Part shown: piece after piece, positions 43,986 through 53,477 of the stretch | Layout of the letters: each line of letters opens with the position of its first letter | Numbering within the stretch: the stretch's first letter is position 1 | Source of the DNA: Opacimonas sp014872805 | GTDB lineage: Bacteria > Pseudomonadota > Gammaproteobacteria > Enterobacterales > Alteromonadaceae | Direction of reading: 5' to 3' | DNA length: 64,000 bases | Assembly (NCBI GenBank): GCA_014872805.1 | Contig: WKFN01000005.1 | Span: forward strand, 1 to 64,000 | The notes under the pieces: generated by a model | What the model saw: only the letters and a program-made list of their open reading frames with translations | Told to the model about the DNA's origin: nothing | The model's database searches: none | Position numbers and translations under genes: made by a program

Positions 43986-45510
43986 GTGCGCGCAAGCAAC
44001 CCAGACGTCATGCACGTGGCGGGATATCCCATGGATAGCGTTACTCTTATCAGCCTTACAGGGCGCTGCTGGGTTATCACTGCTCATACTATCAAGTTGG
44101 TTTATTTGTGCCAGTGCAATAGCGGCGCCACAGTTCAATTACATGTTACCGGCCGTGGCCGTTCGAGGGTTTGCGTTGTTGCGTATTGCGTCAGGGTATT
44201 TTCATTTGTATTTTGCGCATTCGGATTTGCTGAACAAAACAGGGCGATATCGCGCTGAGCTATTTGCACAGTTGCATGATGCACGCATCACTGAACGCTC
44301 AGGGTTCACCGAAGCCCTAGCTCATCATACGGAAAGTGTTGCCAGCGTGTGGATGGGATGGGTTGCGCAGCAAGCCAATGCGATTGTCTCTATCACAGTT
44401 GCTCTTTTTATCAGTCTATTTTTGTCGTTACCGGGCATTGCATACCCCCTAGTATTGGTATGTGTGTGGCTATTGTTGTTAGGCGGGCTGATGTGGCTTG
44501 GGGTACATTATGCAGTATGCCAAGTCACTGCTGAACACACATTTCGGGAACGCTCTGAATCGGTCTTGGATGCGAGCGCCATTTGGCATATGGCTCCCAA
44601 TCAAGGTGCTGATTTTATTGCGCAGTTGGATGCTTCTAAGATGTGGCAGAGTCAGCAAATAGTGCGTCGTTACAGCGATTATGCAGTGTGGGGTTTGCAA
44701 GGCGTATCGTTTGGGTTACTCAGCCTGATGCTGTGGTGGCTGCCGCACGATGCGTATGGTAATGCGCTATTGATTGTGACCCCTATTTTGCTACTCACCG
44801 CACCGGATTGGTTGTCTCGTTCGTTGCAAGTCGCGCCAGTGTTTGGCCAATATCGACAAGCGCAAACGGCATTATGCACAACGTCGGTGCAGTCTGTGCC
44901 AAGTTTTACCCTACCAGAATCGTTGCAATATTTGCAAACCAATCAGATGTCGGTAGAGGGGGGGAAACCCGTGTCTTTGACCCTGGTATTGGGTGAGTTG
45001 ATTGTGTTCCACGGGCCTTCTGGGGTAGGAAAATCCAGATGGATGCAAGGTCTCGCCGGGCATATACCCGCCAACGGGCAGCGCTTTTGGAACGGTAAAT
45101 GTCTCCAACAGGGATTATGTCGGGATATGTTGTATGTGCCGCAAACCCCACAAATCCTCAATACCACTGTGGCGGATAATTTGCGATTGGCTCAATCAGA
45201 GGCGAGTGATGACGATATACGAAAGGTGCTACAACAAATGGACTTAGCGCATCTGAATATCCATGCGTGGTTGGGCGAGCAGGGACTGGCCTTGTCTGGA
45301 GGTGAGGCAAAACGTTTGGCGCTTGCTCAAGTGTTGTTGGATCCGCCCAGTGTACTATTGGTTGATGAGCCATTTGAAGGATTGGATCATGAGCGCATAC
45401 AACTTGTCACGGAACACTTAAATGAGCTCAAGCGCACTTCACTGGTTATCGTGGCCACCCATATTGTGCCAGATGCATTGATGGTCGATTGGGATTATAC
45501 ATTTTCTTAA
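43978..45510 (+). CDS. cydC: thiol exporter ABC transporter subunit CydC
   Basis: The 510-residue partner of CydD has an N-terminal membrane domain and an ATPase with Walker A GPSGVGKS, signature LSGGEAKRLALAQVLL and Walker B VLLVDEPFEGLD. The frame opens at 43906, but the ATG at 43978 has a strong GGAGGT site and overlaps the cydD stop by 8 bp, so it is preferred. Last gene of the cyd cluster. Confidence 0.93.
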   Translation: MAKCAQATQTSCTWRDIPWIALLLSALQGAAGLSLLILSSWFICASAIAAPQFNYMLPAVAVRGFALLRIASGYFHLYFAHSDLLNKTGRYRAELFAQLHDARITERSGFTEALAHHTESVASVWMGWVAQQANAIVSITVALFISLFLSLPGIAYPLVLVCVWLLLLGGLMWLGVHYAVCQVTAEHTFRERSESVLDASAIWHMAPNQGADFIAQLDASKMWQSQQIVRRYSDYAVWGLQGVSFGLLSLMLWWLPHDAYGNALLIVTPILLLTAPDWLSRSLQVAPVFGQYRQAQTALCTTSVQSVPSFTLPESLQYLQTNQMSVEGGKPVSLTLVLGELIVFHGPSGVGKSRWMQGLAGHIPANGQRFWNGKCLQQGLCRDMLYVPQTPQILNTTVADNLRLAQSEASDDDIRKVLQQMDLAHLNIHAWLGEQGLALSGGEAKRLALAQVLLDPPSVLLVDEPFEGLDHERIQLVTEHLNELKRTSLVIVATHIVPDALMVDWDYTFS

Positions 45511-45564
45511 AATCTTGCTACATTGCGCATCATGATTGAGCAATTAAACAAGTGATGATTGGCT

Positions 45565-46050
45565 ATGGATAATTCGCAAGGAGCGATTTCGGTTGTCTTT
45601 ATTTGTCTTGGCAATATCTGCCGTTCACCCACCGCTGAAGCGGTATTTCGCAAGATGGTTGCCGATCGTAACCTAGAAGCACACTTTATCATTGATTCGG
45701 CAGGCACCGCCGGCTATCACGTGGGTGCCAAACCCGACGAACGGTCAGTCGAAGTCGCCAGCGCACTAGGATATGATTTTACGGGTATTCGTTGTCGCAA
45801 AGTGAGCGAAGAAGATTTTATCCATGCCGATTATTTACTGGCGATGGATGCCAGTAATGTGGAGAACTTGCGCAAAGTCTGTCCACAAGGATACGAGCAC
45901 AAAATTCGTCTTTTGGTTGAGTTTGCTCCAGGCGATTATCCAGAGGTACCCGACCCATATTACGGCGGGCGACGTGGATTTGAATTAGTATTGGATTTGA
46001 TTGAGCAAGGATGTGCTGGGTTTATCGAGCATGTCAAACAGAACCACTAA
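45565..46050 (+). CDS. low-molecular-weight protein-tyrosine phosphatase
   Basis: The 161-residue product has the CX5R active site CLGNICRS (Cys14 to Arg20) and the general-acid loop DPYYGG near residue 134. Such enzymes dephosphorylate BY-kinases in capsule synthesis or other Tyr/Arg phosphates, but no kinase is adjacent. The ATG at 45565 is preferred to a TTG at 45559. Its 3' end overlaps the btuC start by 20 bp. Confidence 0.92.
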   Translation: MDNSQGAISVVFICLGNICRSPTAEAVFRKMVADRNLEAHFIIDSAGTAGYHVGAKPDERSVEVASALGYDFTGIRCRKVSEEDFIHADYLLAMDASNVENLRKVCPQGYEHKIRLLVEFAPGDYPEVPDPYYGGRRGFELVLDLIEQGCAGFIEHVKQNH

Positions 46051-46981
46051 TATAGTCATAGGACTATTTGTTAGCCTACTGCTGGCGCATCTTGTGTTGA
46101 CCGGCAATATCTTTAGCAATGAGATCACCCGTCATGTGTATCTGCAACTCGCTTTGCCTGAGTTACTGACGGCTTTGGTTGTTGGCATGGGTTTATGTAT
46201 GGCCAGTGCATCGTTGCAAGTGTTATTGCGCAACCCATTGGCCGACCCGAGTATCTTGGGGTTATCCAGTGGAGCGAGTGTCGTGGCTGGTCTATTACTC
46301 ACCACCCCGTTGATGGTGGTATTGGATTCTCCTATTGTTTTGGTTTTGGGTTGTTTTGTCGGCGCGTTGTTCAGTAGTCTGTTGTTATTGAACTTGAGTC
46401 GACGTCTGTCGCGTGAGCATGGGCAGATTTTATTGGCCGGTATTGCTATTACGACCTTAGCCAGTGCTGTGTTGGCGTGGATCTATGTCATCGCACCGCC
46501 ACAGCAGAGCAAAACCTTGACGTTTTGGCTGTTAGGCAGCTTTGCGCAAAGTGATTGGTCACAGTTATTTTGGGTTGGGGGGTTGGTCAGTGTGTGCAGT
46601 GTTCGATTATTGCGCCACGCACACGCTCTCAATCAACTTATGGTTGGCGAATCGATAGCCATTACTCATGGCGTGGATGTGCCAAAACTGCGTCGTGAAT
46701 GTGTGGTGTTGTGTGCGTTGATTGTCGGGGCGTGTGTAGCAATAGCCGGCTCGATTGCGTTTGTCGGCTTATTGGTGCCGCATTTTGTCAGACGGATTTG
46801 GGGCGCGGATAATCGCCTTGTGATGCCGTTGAGTATGGCAATAGGGGCACTGTTTATGGGCATGGTGGTTTTACTTAATCAAGCCACGTCGATTATTGCA
46901 TTGCCTGTGTCATTGGTGACGGCGAGTATTGGTGCGCCAGTATTTGTATACGTGTTACTCAAACATCGGGTGGCTGGATGA
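46031..46981 (+). CDS. btuC: vitamin B12-type ABC transporter permease BtuC
   Basis: The 316-residue FecCD/BtuC-family permease has about nine to ten membrane helices and the motifs LLRNPLADPSILGLSSGASV, GQILLAGIAI and SIAFVGLLVPHFVRRIWG. It overlaps the phosphatase gene and is followed by the ATPase with a 4-bp overlap. Together they resemble BtuCD; a ferric-siderophore substrate cannot be excluded without the binding protein, which is not here. Confidence 0.85.
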   Translation: MSNRTTNIVIGLFVSLLLAHLVLTGNIFSNEITRHVYLQLALPELLTALVVGMGLCMASASLQVLLRNPLADPSILGLSSGASVVAGLLLTTPLMVVLDSPIVLVLGCFVGALFSSLLLLNLSRRLSREHGQILLAGIAITTLASAVLAWIYVIAPPQQSKTLTFWLLGSFAQSDWSQLFWVGGLVSVCSVRLLRHAHALNQLMVGESIAITHGVDVPKLRRECVVLCALIVGACVAIAGSIAFVGLLVPHFVRRIWGADNRLVMPLSMAIGALFMGMVVLLNQATSIIALPVSLVTASIGAPVFVYVLLKHRVAG

Positions 46982-47709
46982 TTCGTATTTCTCATTTGGC
47001 CATAAAAGATCGCATCGCCGTCGATGAAGCACAGTTTGATTCAGGGCAATTAAACGTGCTACTTGGACCCAATGGCGTCGGCAAAAGCAGTCTATTGTTG
47101 GCGATGGCAGGATTACTGGAAAAAGGAAATGCCCGCAAGGCTATCCAATACGACGGTCATTCTCTTTATAATATTTTGGATTGGCCTCATAAGCGCGGTC
47201 TCTATCAACAGACACAAGAACCTGAATTTGCGATCACGGTTGCACAAATGCTCGAGTTTTATCGCTGTCCAGCTCGGACGTGTCATATGCCGGATAAGTT
47301 AGTTAATGCGCTAGGCATCGGCGAACTGCTCGATAAAGACTTGCGTCAATGTTCGCAAGGACAGGCGGTAAGGGCGCATTTGGCGCGTGTGTTCTTGTCT
47401 ATCTGGCCGGCGCTGCGATCAGGCCAAGGTGTGTTGTTGTTGGATGAGCCACTGAATGGCTTAGATGTGCAATACCAAATGAAATTACTGGATTGGTTGC
47501 ATCAGATTGCCCAAAACAATCTGGTGATCATGGCGTTACACGATATTGCGCTGGTATTGGCGCAACCGAACACTTGCGTTACCTTGTTAAAAGAAGGACA
47601 GCGTCATGGTCATTGTGAAGGTCAATACGCTGTCGCCGAGTTGGCGTCTGATCCTTCTAAGATATGCCGTTGTTTTTCTATCAATTCTTTGCCCAGTTGG
47701 GTAAGATAA
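46978..47709 (+). CDS. btuD: vitamin B12-type ABC transporter ATPase BtuD
   Basis: The 243-residue ATPase has Walker A GPNGVGKSS, an unusual signature CSQGQAVRAHLAR in place of LSGGQ, Walker B GVLLLDEPLNGLD and the H-loop His in MALHDIAL. It overlaps btuC by 4 bp. The substrate-binding BtuF is missing from the neighbourhood. Confidence 0.85.
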   Translation: MIRISHLAIKDRIAVDEAQFDSGQLNVLLGPNGVGKSSLLLAMAGLLEKGNARKAIQYDGHSLYNILDWPHKRGLYQQTQEPEFAITVAQMLEFYRCPARTCHMPDKLVNALGIGELLDKDLRQCSQGQAVRAHLARVFLSIWPALRSGQGVLLLDEPLNGLDVQYQMKLLDWLHQIAQNNLVIMALHDIALVLAQPNTCVTLLKEGQRHGHCEGQYAVAELASDPSKICRCFSINSLPSWVR

Positions 47710-47744
47710 CGTTAATCAAGAAACATACAAAATTTGAGAATATT

Positions 47745-49088
47745 ATGAGCAACTGGCGCATCGATTCCTGGCGTGACAAGCCAATCAAGCAACAACCTAC
47801 TTATCCGGACCAAGCAGCATTAAAACAAGTTGAAAGCCAACTTGCCTCGTATCCGCCCTTAGTATTTGCCGCGGAAGCGAGACAACTATTAGGGGAGTTG
47901 GGTAATGTGGCGCAGGGCAATGGCTTTTTGTTACAAGGTGGTGATTGCGCTGAGTCCTTTACCGAGTTTAATGCTCCTAAGATCCGTGATACCTTCAAAG
48001 TCATGTTACAGATGGCCATTGTGCTGACATTTGCCGGTCGCTGTCCGGTCACCAAAGTCGCTCGTATGGCAGGGCAATATGCCAAGCCGCGCTCAGCGGA
48101 TATGGAGACCAAAGATGGCGTATCGTTACCGAGTTATCGCGGTGACATTATAAACAGTTTTGAATTCACAGAAAGCGCGCGTTTACCCGATCCGAACCGA
48201 ATGCTTGAAGCCTATCGCAACTCGGCTGCGACGCTGAATTTGCTCAGAGCGTTTGCGCAAGGTGGCCTGGCCGACCTCAATCAAGTGCATCGCTGGAATT
48301 TGGCGTTTGTTGATAACAATCCCCTCAAAGAGCGTTATCAAGACATGGCGGATCGCATTGCGGATACGCTCGCGTTCATGGATGTGATAGGAATCAATGC
48401 AGGCAATCACCCGGCATTACATGAAACGGCTTTGTATACCTCGCATGAAGCCTTGTTACTCAACTACGAGCAAGCGCTGACCCGCGTAGATACGTTGACA
48501 GGACTGCCATATAACTGTTCTGCACACATGTTGTGGATCGGCGAGCGCACAAGACAACTGGATCATGCGCATGTTGAGTTCTTTAGTGGCATCAATAACC
48601 CAATCGGCGTGAAGATTGGTCCGAGCATGACACCGGATGAGTTGATTCAACTGATTGACGCATTAAACCCGAACAATGTGCCTGGTCGTTTGACCTTGAT
48701 CACTCGAATGGGCGCGGATAAGCTCGCGGATAACTTGCCGGCTTTATTGCGACGCGTTAAAGCCGAAGGTCGTCATGTGGTGTGGTCATCTGATCCGATG
48801 CATGGCAACACGTTCTCAGCCTCTAGTGGCTACAAAACGCGGAATTTTGATGCGATTTTACGTGAAATTCAGCAGTTCTTTACGGCACACAAGCAAGAAG
48901 GCACCCATGCGGGTGGCATCCACTTAGAGATGACCGGTCAACATGTTACTGAGTGTACTGGTGGGGCGTATCAGATCAGTGATGATGATCTGGCCCAAGC
49001 GTATCAAACTCAATGTGATCCGCGTCTCAATGCCGACCAGGTATTAGAAATGGCCTTTTTGGTCTCTGATTACATCAAAGCACGTTAA
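47745..49088 (+). CDS. class II 3-deoxy-7-phosphoheptulonate synthase
   Basis: This enzyme condenses PEP and erythrose 4-phosphate at the entry of the shikimate pathway. The 447-residue plant-like (class II, AroA-II) form begins SNWRIDSWRDKPIKQQPTYP and has LLQGGDCAESF, the VARMAGQYAKPRS segment and DPMHGN. The ATG at 47745 matches the family start; the frame is open further back into btuD. A terminator follows. Confidence 0.96.
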   Translation: MSNWRIDSWRDKPIKQQPTYPDQAALKQVESQLASYPPLVFAAEARQLLGELGNVAQGNGFLLQGGDCAESFTEFNAPKIRDTFKVMLQMAIVLTFAGRCPVTKVARMAGQYAKPRSADMETKDGVSLPSYRGDIINSFEFTESARLPDPNRMLEAYRNSAATLNLLRAFAQGGLADLNQVHRWNLAFVDNNPLKERYQDMADRIADTLAFMDVIGINAGNHPALHETALYTSHEALLLNYEQALTRVDTLTGLPYNCSAHMLWIGERTRQLDHAHVEFFSGINNPIGVKIGPSMTPDELIQLIDALNPNNVPGRLTLITRMGADKLADNLPALLRRVKAEGRHVVWSSDPMHGNTFSASSGYKTRNFDAILREIQQFFTAHKQEGTHAGGIHLEMTGQHVTECTGGAYQISDDDLAQAYQTQCDPRLNADQVLEMAFLVSDYIKAR

Positions 49089-49117
49089 GCACCAACTTCT
49101 GAGAGAGCTTTTCACAT

Positions 49118-49157
49118 ACAGCCCGTTCACAGTGTATCGAGTAAACGGGCTGTTTTC
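49118..49157 (+). terminator. terminator after the DAHP synthase gene
   Basis: ACAGCCCGTT (49118-49127) pairs with AACGGGCTGT (49144-49153), followed by TTTTC. It lies 30 bp after the stop and just before the end of the convergent ABC exporter gene. Confidence 0.85.
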
Positions 49158-50945
49158 TTATCCATCCTCGTGTTGTTGGGCTTGCCACAGTTGGTAATAG
49201 ACCCCTTGAGCACTTAGCAATTCTGAATGAGCGCCTTGTTCGGCGATCTGCCCATCTTTTAAGACGATGATCTGATCCGCATCCTTAATCGTGGATAGCC
49301 GATGCGCAATCACCAAGCTGGTATGCGCTTGGGCAAGCGCATTCATCGCCGTTAAAATCCCTTGTTCAGATTGACTGTCCAATGATGAGGTCGCTTCGTC
49401 AAAGATCACAATCGGGGGATTTTTGAGGAAGGTGCGGGCAATGGCAACGCGCTGTTTTTCCCCACCAGAGAGCTTCAAGCCGCGCTCGCCCACTTGCGTG
49501 TCTAAGCCATCGGGCAGTTGCGCGACAAAATCTTTCAGCTGTGCCATTTTGATTGCTTGAGCGATCTCTTCGTCTGTCGCGTTGGTGCGACCATAGCCTA
49601 TGTTATTGCCTAACGTATCATTAAATAGCACAGTGTCTTGAGGCACCATGCCGAGCTGTTTGCGTAAAGAATCTTGGGTGACTTGGTCAAGCGCTTGGCC
49701 ATCAATCCGAATGCTGCCTTGAGTGGGATCATAAAAGCGCATGAGCAGTTTGGCTAGTGTGGATTTGCCGCTGCCACTGGGGCCGACGATGGCGACTTTG
49801 GCACCGGCGGGAATGGTAAAGCTGACGTCTTTAATGATGGGACGGTCACTGTGATAAGCAAATGAGACGTGAGTAAAGTCAATCTGTCCGGTCGGGCATT
49901 TGAGGGGCTTGGCATCGGGCGCGTCTTGTACACTTGATGGGGTATTGAGCAAGCTAAATAAGTTTTCAATATTGGCGAGCGCGCCGCGGATCTCGCGGTA
50001 CACAAATCCCAAGAAGTTCAGGGGCATAAAGATCTGCATGGTAAACGCATTGATCAACACAAAATCACCAATGGTCATGGTGCCGGCTTTGACTTCCAGC
50101 GCCGCCAAAATCATCATACTGGTCATGGCCCCGGCAATGATAAACGCCTGCCCGCCGTTCAACGCAAACAAAGAGAGGCGATTTTTGCGTCTGGCTTGCT
50201 CCCAGGTGGCGAGATTAGTGTCATACAGCTCAGATTCGTACTGTTCGTTGTTGAAGTATTTGACGGTTTCATAATTCAGTAAGCTATCAATGGCGCGGGT
50301 GTTGGTGGTGTTGTCTGCTTGATTGACTTCGCGTACGTACTTGGTGCGCCAGTCGGTGGCTTTCATGGAGAAAAACACATAGAGCACCACAGACACGGCG
50401 ATGATCCCCGCAAATGTGGCGCCGTATTGAGTGAATAAAATAATGATGACAAAGCCAATTTCGAGCAACGTCGGCCCAATATTAAACACCATAAAGCGCA
50501 TCAAAAAGCTAATGCCGTTAGTGCCGCGGTCAATGTCACGCGATAGGCCACCGGTTTGGCGATTGAGGTGAAACGCGAGATCTAAGGCGTGTAAGTGTTT
50601 GAATACTTGTAGGCCAAGCCGGCGCATGGCGCGCTCGGTCACACGGCCAAACAAGGTATCGCGCACTTCGCCTAAGATCACATTGAGAAAACGAAACCCA
50701 CCATACGCAATGACCAAGGCAATTGGACCCAATAGCAGCGGGGTGATGGTGTTTTCATCGTTGAGGCTATCGACACTGTATTTAAGGACAAAGGGTAGGG
50801 CGACGCTGGCCAATTTGGCCGCCACAAGGCACAACAAGGCCAGTGCGACGCGCTGTTTGAACTCACCCAAATACGGTAAAAGCTTGAATAAGACTCGCCA
50901 GGTCACGGGTTGATTGTTGGGTGTGTCAAATCGCATGGATCGCAT
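49158..50945 (-). CDS. Atm1/HMT1-type ABC exporter
   Basis: The 595-residue half-transporter has six membrane helices and an ATPase with Walker A GPSGSGKST, signature LSGGEKQRVAIAR and Walker B IVIFDEATSSLD. The segment RQTGGLSRDIDRGTNGISFL is typical of Atm1 transporters, which export glutathione-bound metals or sulfur compounds. The start could be 50945 or the ATG at 50936. Its neighbour across the gap is the sulfide-responsive type pair ygaVP, which may be no accident. Confidence 0.9.
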   Translation of the reverse strand: MRSMRFDTPNNQPVTWRVLFKLLPYLGEFKQRVALALLCLVAAKLASVALPFVLKYSVDSLNDENTITPLLLGPIALVIAYGGFRFLNVILGEVRDTLFGRVTERAMRRLGLQVFKHLHALDLAFHLNRQTGGLSRDIDRGTNGISFLMRFMVFNIGPTLLEIGFVIIILFTQYGATFAGIIAVSVVLYVFFSMKATDWRTKYVREVNQADNTTNTRAIDSLLNYETVKYFNNEQYESELYDTNLATWEQARRKNRLSLFALNGGQAFIIAGAMTSMMILAALEVKAGTMTIGDFVLINAFTMQIFMPLNFLGFVYREIRGALANIENLFSLLNTPSSVQDAPDAKPLKCPTGQIDFTHVSFAYHSDRPIIKDVSFTIPAGAKVAIVGPSGSGKSTLAKLLMRFYDPTQGSIRIDGQALDQVTQDSLRKQLGMVPQDTVLFNDTLGNNIGYGRTNATDEEIAQAIKMAQLKDFVAQLPDGLDTQVGERGLKLSGGEKQRVAIARTFLKNPPIVIFDEATSSLDSQSEQGILTAMNALAQAHTSLVIAHRLSTIKDADQIIVLKDGQIAEQGAHSELLSAQGVYYQLWQAQQHEDG

Positions 50946-51052
50946 GAGGGATTAATCTATTGTCTTCTTGTTTGAATAGGATTATAAACACTTTTACGCT
51001 GAATATGAGTCATGTTGCAATAAAATTGCTCTTTTGTTTTTCATGACCTATA

Positions 51053-51081
51053 TTGACTATATAAGTAATTTCTAATATATT
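51053..51081 (+). promoter_or_regulatory. promoter and possible operator of ygaVP
   Basis: TTGACT (51053-51058), 17 bp, TATATT (51076-51081) is a good sigma70 promoter 26 bp before the ArsR-type gene. The spacer carries the loose dyad TATAT-N12-ATATA, a likely site for autorepression by the encoded regulator. Confidence 0.6.
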
Positions 51082-51106
51082 TGCTCCATAATACAACGAG
51101 GTGCTT

Positions 51107-51415
51107 ATGGATCTTCAACAACTACAGACCAACGCAACCAATGCAGAAACCTTACTCAAAGCCATGGCAAATCGTCACAGGTTAATGATTTTATGCACTT
51201 TGCTGCGTCAGGAACGCGATGTAAATAGCTTGGCTAATGAAGTATGCCTGTCTCAGTCCGCGGTGTCTCAGCATTTAAAAGTATTAAGAGATGCTAATGT
51301 GTTGGGCGCGCGAAAAGACGGTGTCAAAGTGATTTATTCGATTGTTGATCCGCTCGTTGGCGCCATCTTGAGTAACTTATATCTGGCCTATTGCGGGCCA
51401 CAATCTAATTGTTAA
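51107..51415 (+). CDS. ygaV: ArsR family regulator (YgaV/BigR-like)
   Basis: The 102-residue winged-helix protein has KAMANRHRLMILCTLLRQER, the recognition helix region LSQSAVSQHLKVLRDAN and the wing GARKDGVKVIYSI. It has four Cys (about 30, 47, 96 and 102); a pair could act as a persulfide switch as in BigR/YgaV proteins. ATG at 51107 with a GAGG site is chosen over GTG at 51101. It is followed by the YgaP-like rhodanese gene after 24 bp, the E. coli ygaVP order. Confidence 0.85.
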   Translation: MDLQQLQTNATNAETLLKAMANRHRLMILCTLLRQERDVNSLANEVCLSQSAVSQHLKVLRDANVLGARKDGVKVIYSIVDPLVGAILSNLYLAYCGPQSNC

Positions 51416-51439
51416 TTATGTTTTTGTGAGAGTATTATT

Positions 51440-51955
51440 ATGACCATTCAACAAATCACCCCAGAACAGGCCAAAACGTGGTTAGACAGCGATGAAGCGC
51501 TGCTGATTGATGTCAGAGAGCCGGCGGAACATCGTCATACTGCTATAAATAATGCGCATTTGGTGCCGTTAAGTAATTTGGAGCTCGATCCTGCCATTGC
51601 AAAGGGCAAAAAAGTCATCGTGCATTGCCAAAAAGGCGTGCGCGGGAATAAAGCCTGTGAACAGTTTGTCAAACGCCACCCGGAATTGGAGTTTGTTAAT
51701 ATGGCAGGTGGCATTGAAGCATGGCAAGCCGATGGTTTTGGTGTAATCAAAGGACAAAGCAACGTATTGCCTTTAGATAGACAGGTGCAAATCATTGTCG
51801 GTGGCAGTGTGCTGGCAGGTGTCGTATTATCACAAACCGTGGCGATGCCATGGGTGTGGTTATCGGGCTTTTTTGGAGCGGGGTTACTATTTGCTGGGTT
51901 AAGTGGCTTTTGCGGGTTAGCTCGCGTGTTGGCGCTTATGCCCTGGAATCGTTAG
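51440..51955 (+). CDS. ygaP: membrane rhodanese (YgaP-like)
   Basis: The 171-residue product has an N-terminal rhodanese domain with the active-site loop CQKGVRG (Cys63) and a C-terminal DUF2892-type segment with two membrane helices. YgaP is an inner-membrane sulfurtransferase whose gene is controlled by YgaV in E. coli. The two are adjacent here too, supporting a role in handling sulfide or persulfide. Confidence 0.92.
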   Translation: MTIQQITPEQAKTWLDSDEALLIDVREPAEHRHTAINNAHLVPLSNLELDPAIAKGKKVIVHCQKGVRGNKACEQFVKRHPELEFVNMAGGIEAWQADGFGVIKGQSNVLPLDRQVQIIVGGSVLAGVVLSQTVAMPWVWLSGFFGAGLLFAGLSGFCGLARVLALMPWNR

Positions 51956-51989
51956 TGAATCCTTTGAGAATGTAATATGAGGTAACAAT

Positions 51990-53477
51990 ATGGATTGGAT
52001 GGTGTGGGTTGAGCAATATCAGTTGCCCTTACAAGGACTGGGTATTGCGCTAGGTGCGGCGCTTTTAACATGGCTCATCATGCGTGCAAAACAGCATAAT
52101 CAGCAACACATCATCCAACAGCAAGCGCAGCAGATTGCAGATCTTCAGCAAGCACAGACAACCTTAGGTGAAGAGTTAGAAACAGCCCACACGACTTTAA
52201 CAGAGCAGAAGGCTGAGCTTGCGAGTGTCATTAGCGACAATGGGCATTTGCTCGATCGCAATGAAGAGCTCAAAGACACGCTCAAAGCCACACAACAACA
52301 ACTACTCAACAGCCAACAACAACTGCATCATGCCAATACAGAATTGGCGAGCATGCAAGCCACCCAAGCTGAGCGCGAAGCCAATGTCAAAGAGCAGATC
52401 CAAATGCTCAATGACAATAAAGAGGCGTTACTCAAAGAATTTGAGCTGTTGTCCAATCGCGTGCTGGACGAACGCGCCCGTACTTTTAAACAAGCCAACC
52501 AAGAATCCATACAAAGTCTATTGTTTCCGGTACAAAAAGAGCTCGGTGAATTTAAACAGCGCGTGGATACCGTTCACAGCGAGGAGACCAAACAGCGCGC
52601 GGAGCTCAAAGCGGAGCTCAAGCAGTTACAGTCATTGAACGTGGCGATAACCGAACAGGCTGACCGCTTATCAACTGCGCTCTCGGGCAATAAAAAGATG
52701 CAGGGCGGTTGGGGCGAGATGATTTTGGAATCCGTGCTAGATAAAGCCGGATTGCGCCTTGGGCATGACTATGAACGCGAGGTAGCGTTAAATGGGGAGG
52801 ATGGCAAATATCGCCCGGATGTGGTGGTGTATTTACCGCACAAGAAGCACTTGGTGATTGACGCGAAAACCTCCTTTAATGCCTATCAAACCTATGTGAA
52901 TAGTGAAGATGAGATTGAGCGCCAGCAGGCACTCAATGCACACGTAGCGGCAGTCAAAGCGCGACTGAACGAGCTGGCTGACAAGTCTTATTATCGTTTG
53001 GAGGGGCTGAATTCGCCGGAAGTGGTGATCATGTTTATTCCGATTGAATCGGCCTATGTTGAAGCGCTCAAAGCCGATGAACAGCTGTTTGCAGGGGCAT
53101 TGGAGCGCAATATTTTGATTGCAACCCCTACTACTTTGCTCACATCATTGAACATTGTGCGCCAGCTGTGGCGGTTTGAAGATCAGAATAAACACGCACT
53201 CGAATTAGCCGGGCGCGCTGAAAAACTCTATGCTAAGTTAGCGAGCTTTGTGGATTCGATGCAAAAAGTCGGCCGGCAAATTGACACCGCCAAAGATACC
53301 TATGATAAAGCGTTTGCGCAGCTGTATACGGGGCGTGGGAATTTGATTAAGCAGGTCGCGGAGTTTAAAGAACTGGGTGTGGCGGTACAAAAAGAACTGC
53401 CTGAGACGTTGACTGAGCAAGCGCGGCTGGAGATACCCAATGTGAAAGGGGAATTGGAGGACGAAGCTGAGGGGTAA
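51990..53477 (+). CDS. rmuC: DNA recombination protein RmuC
   Basis: RmuC limits inversions at short repeats and has a PD-(D/E)XK-like core. The 495-residue product has one N-terminal membrane helix (LGIALGAALLTWLIM), a Gln-rich coiled coil (about 35-180), and the RmuC domain with GNKKMQGGWGEMILE, YRPDVVVYLP and VIDAKTSFNAY carrying the catalytic D-x-K pattern. A GAGGTAA site precedes the ATG. Confidence 0.95.
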   Translation: MDWMVWVEQYQLPLQGLGIALGAALLTWLIMRAKQHNQQHIIQQQAQQIADLQQAQTTLGEELETAHTTLTEQKAELASVISDNGHLLDRNEELKDTLKATQQQLLNSQQQLHHANTELASMQATQAEREANVKEQIQMLNDNKEALLKEFELLSNRVLDERARTFKQANQESIQSLLFPVQKELGEFKQRVDTVHSEETKQRAELKAELKQLQSLNVAITEQADRLSTALSGNKKMQGGWGEMILESVLDKAGLRLGHDYEREVALNGEDGKYRPDVVVYLPHKKHLVIDAKTSFNAYQTYVNSEDEIERQQALNAHVAAVKARLNELADKSYYRLEGLNSPEVVIMFIPIESAYVEALKADEQLFAGALERNILIATPTTLLTSLNIVRQLWRFEDQNKHALELAGRAEKLYAKLASFVDSMQKVGRQIDTAKDTYDKAFAQLYTGRGNLIKQVAEFKELGVAVQKELPETLTEQARLEIPNVKGELEDEAEG

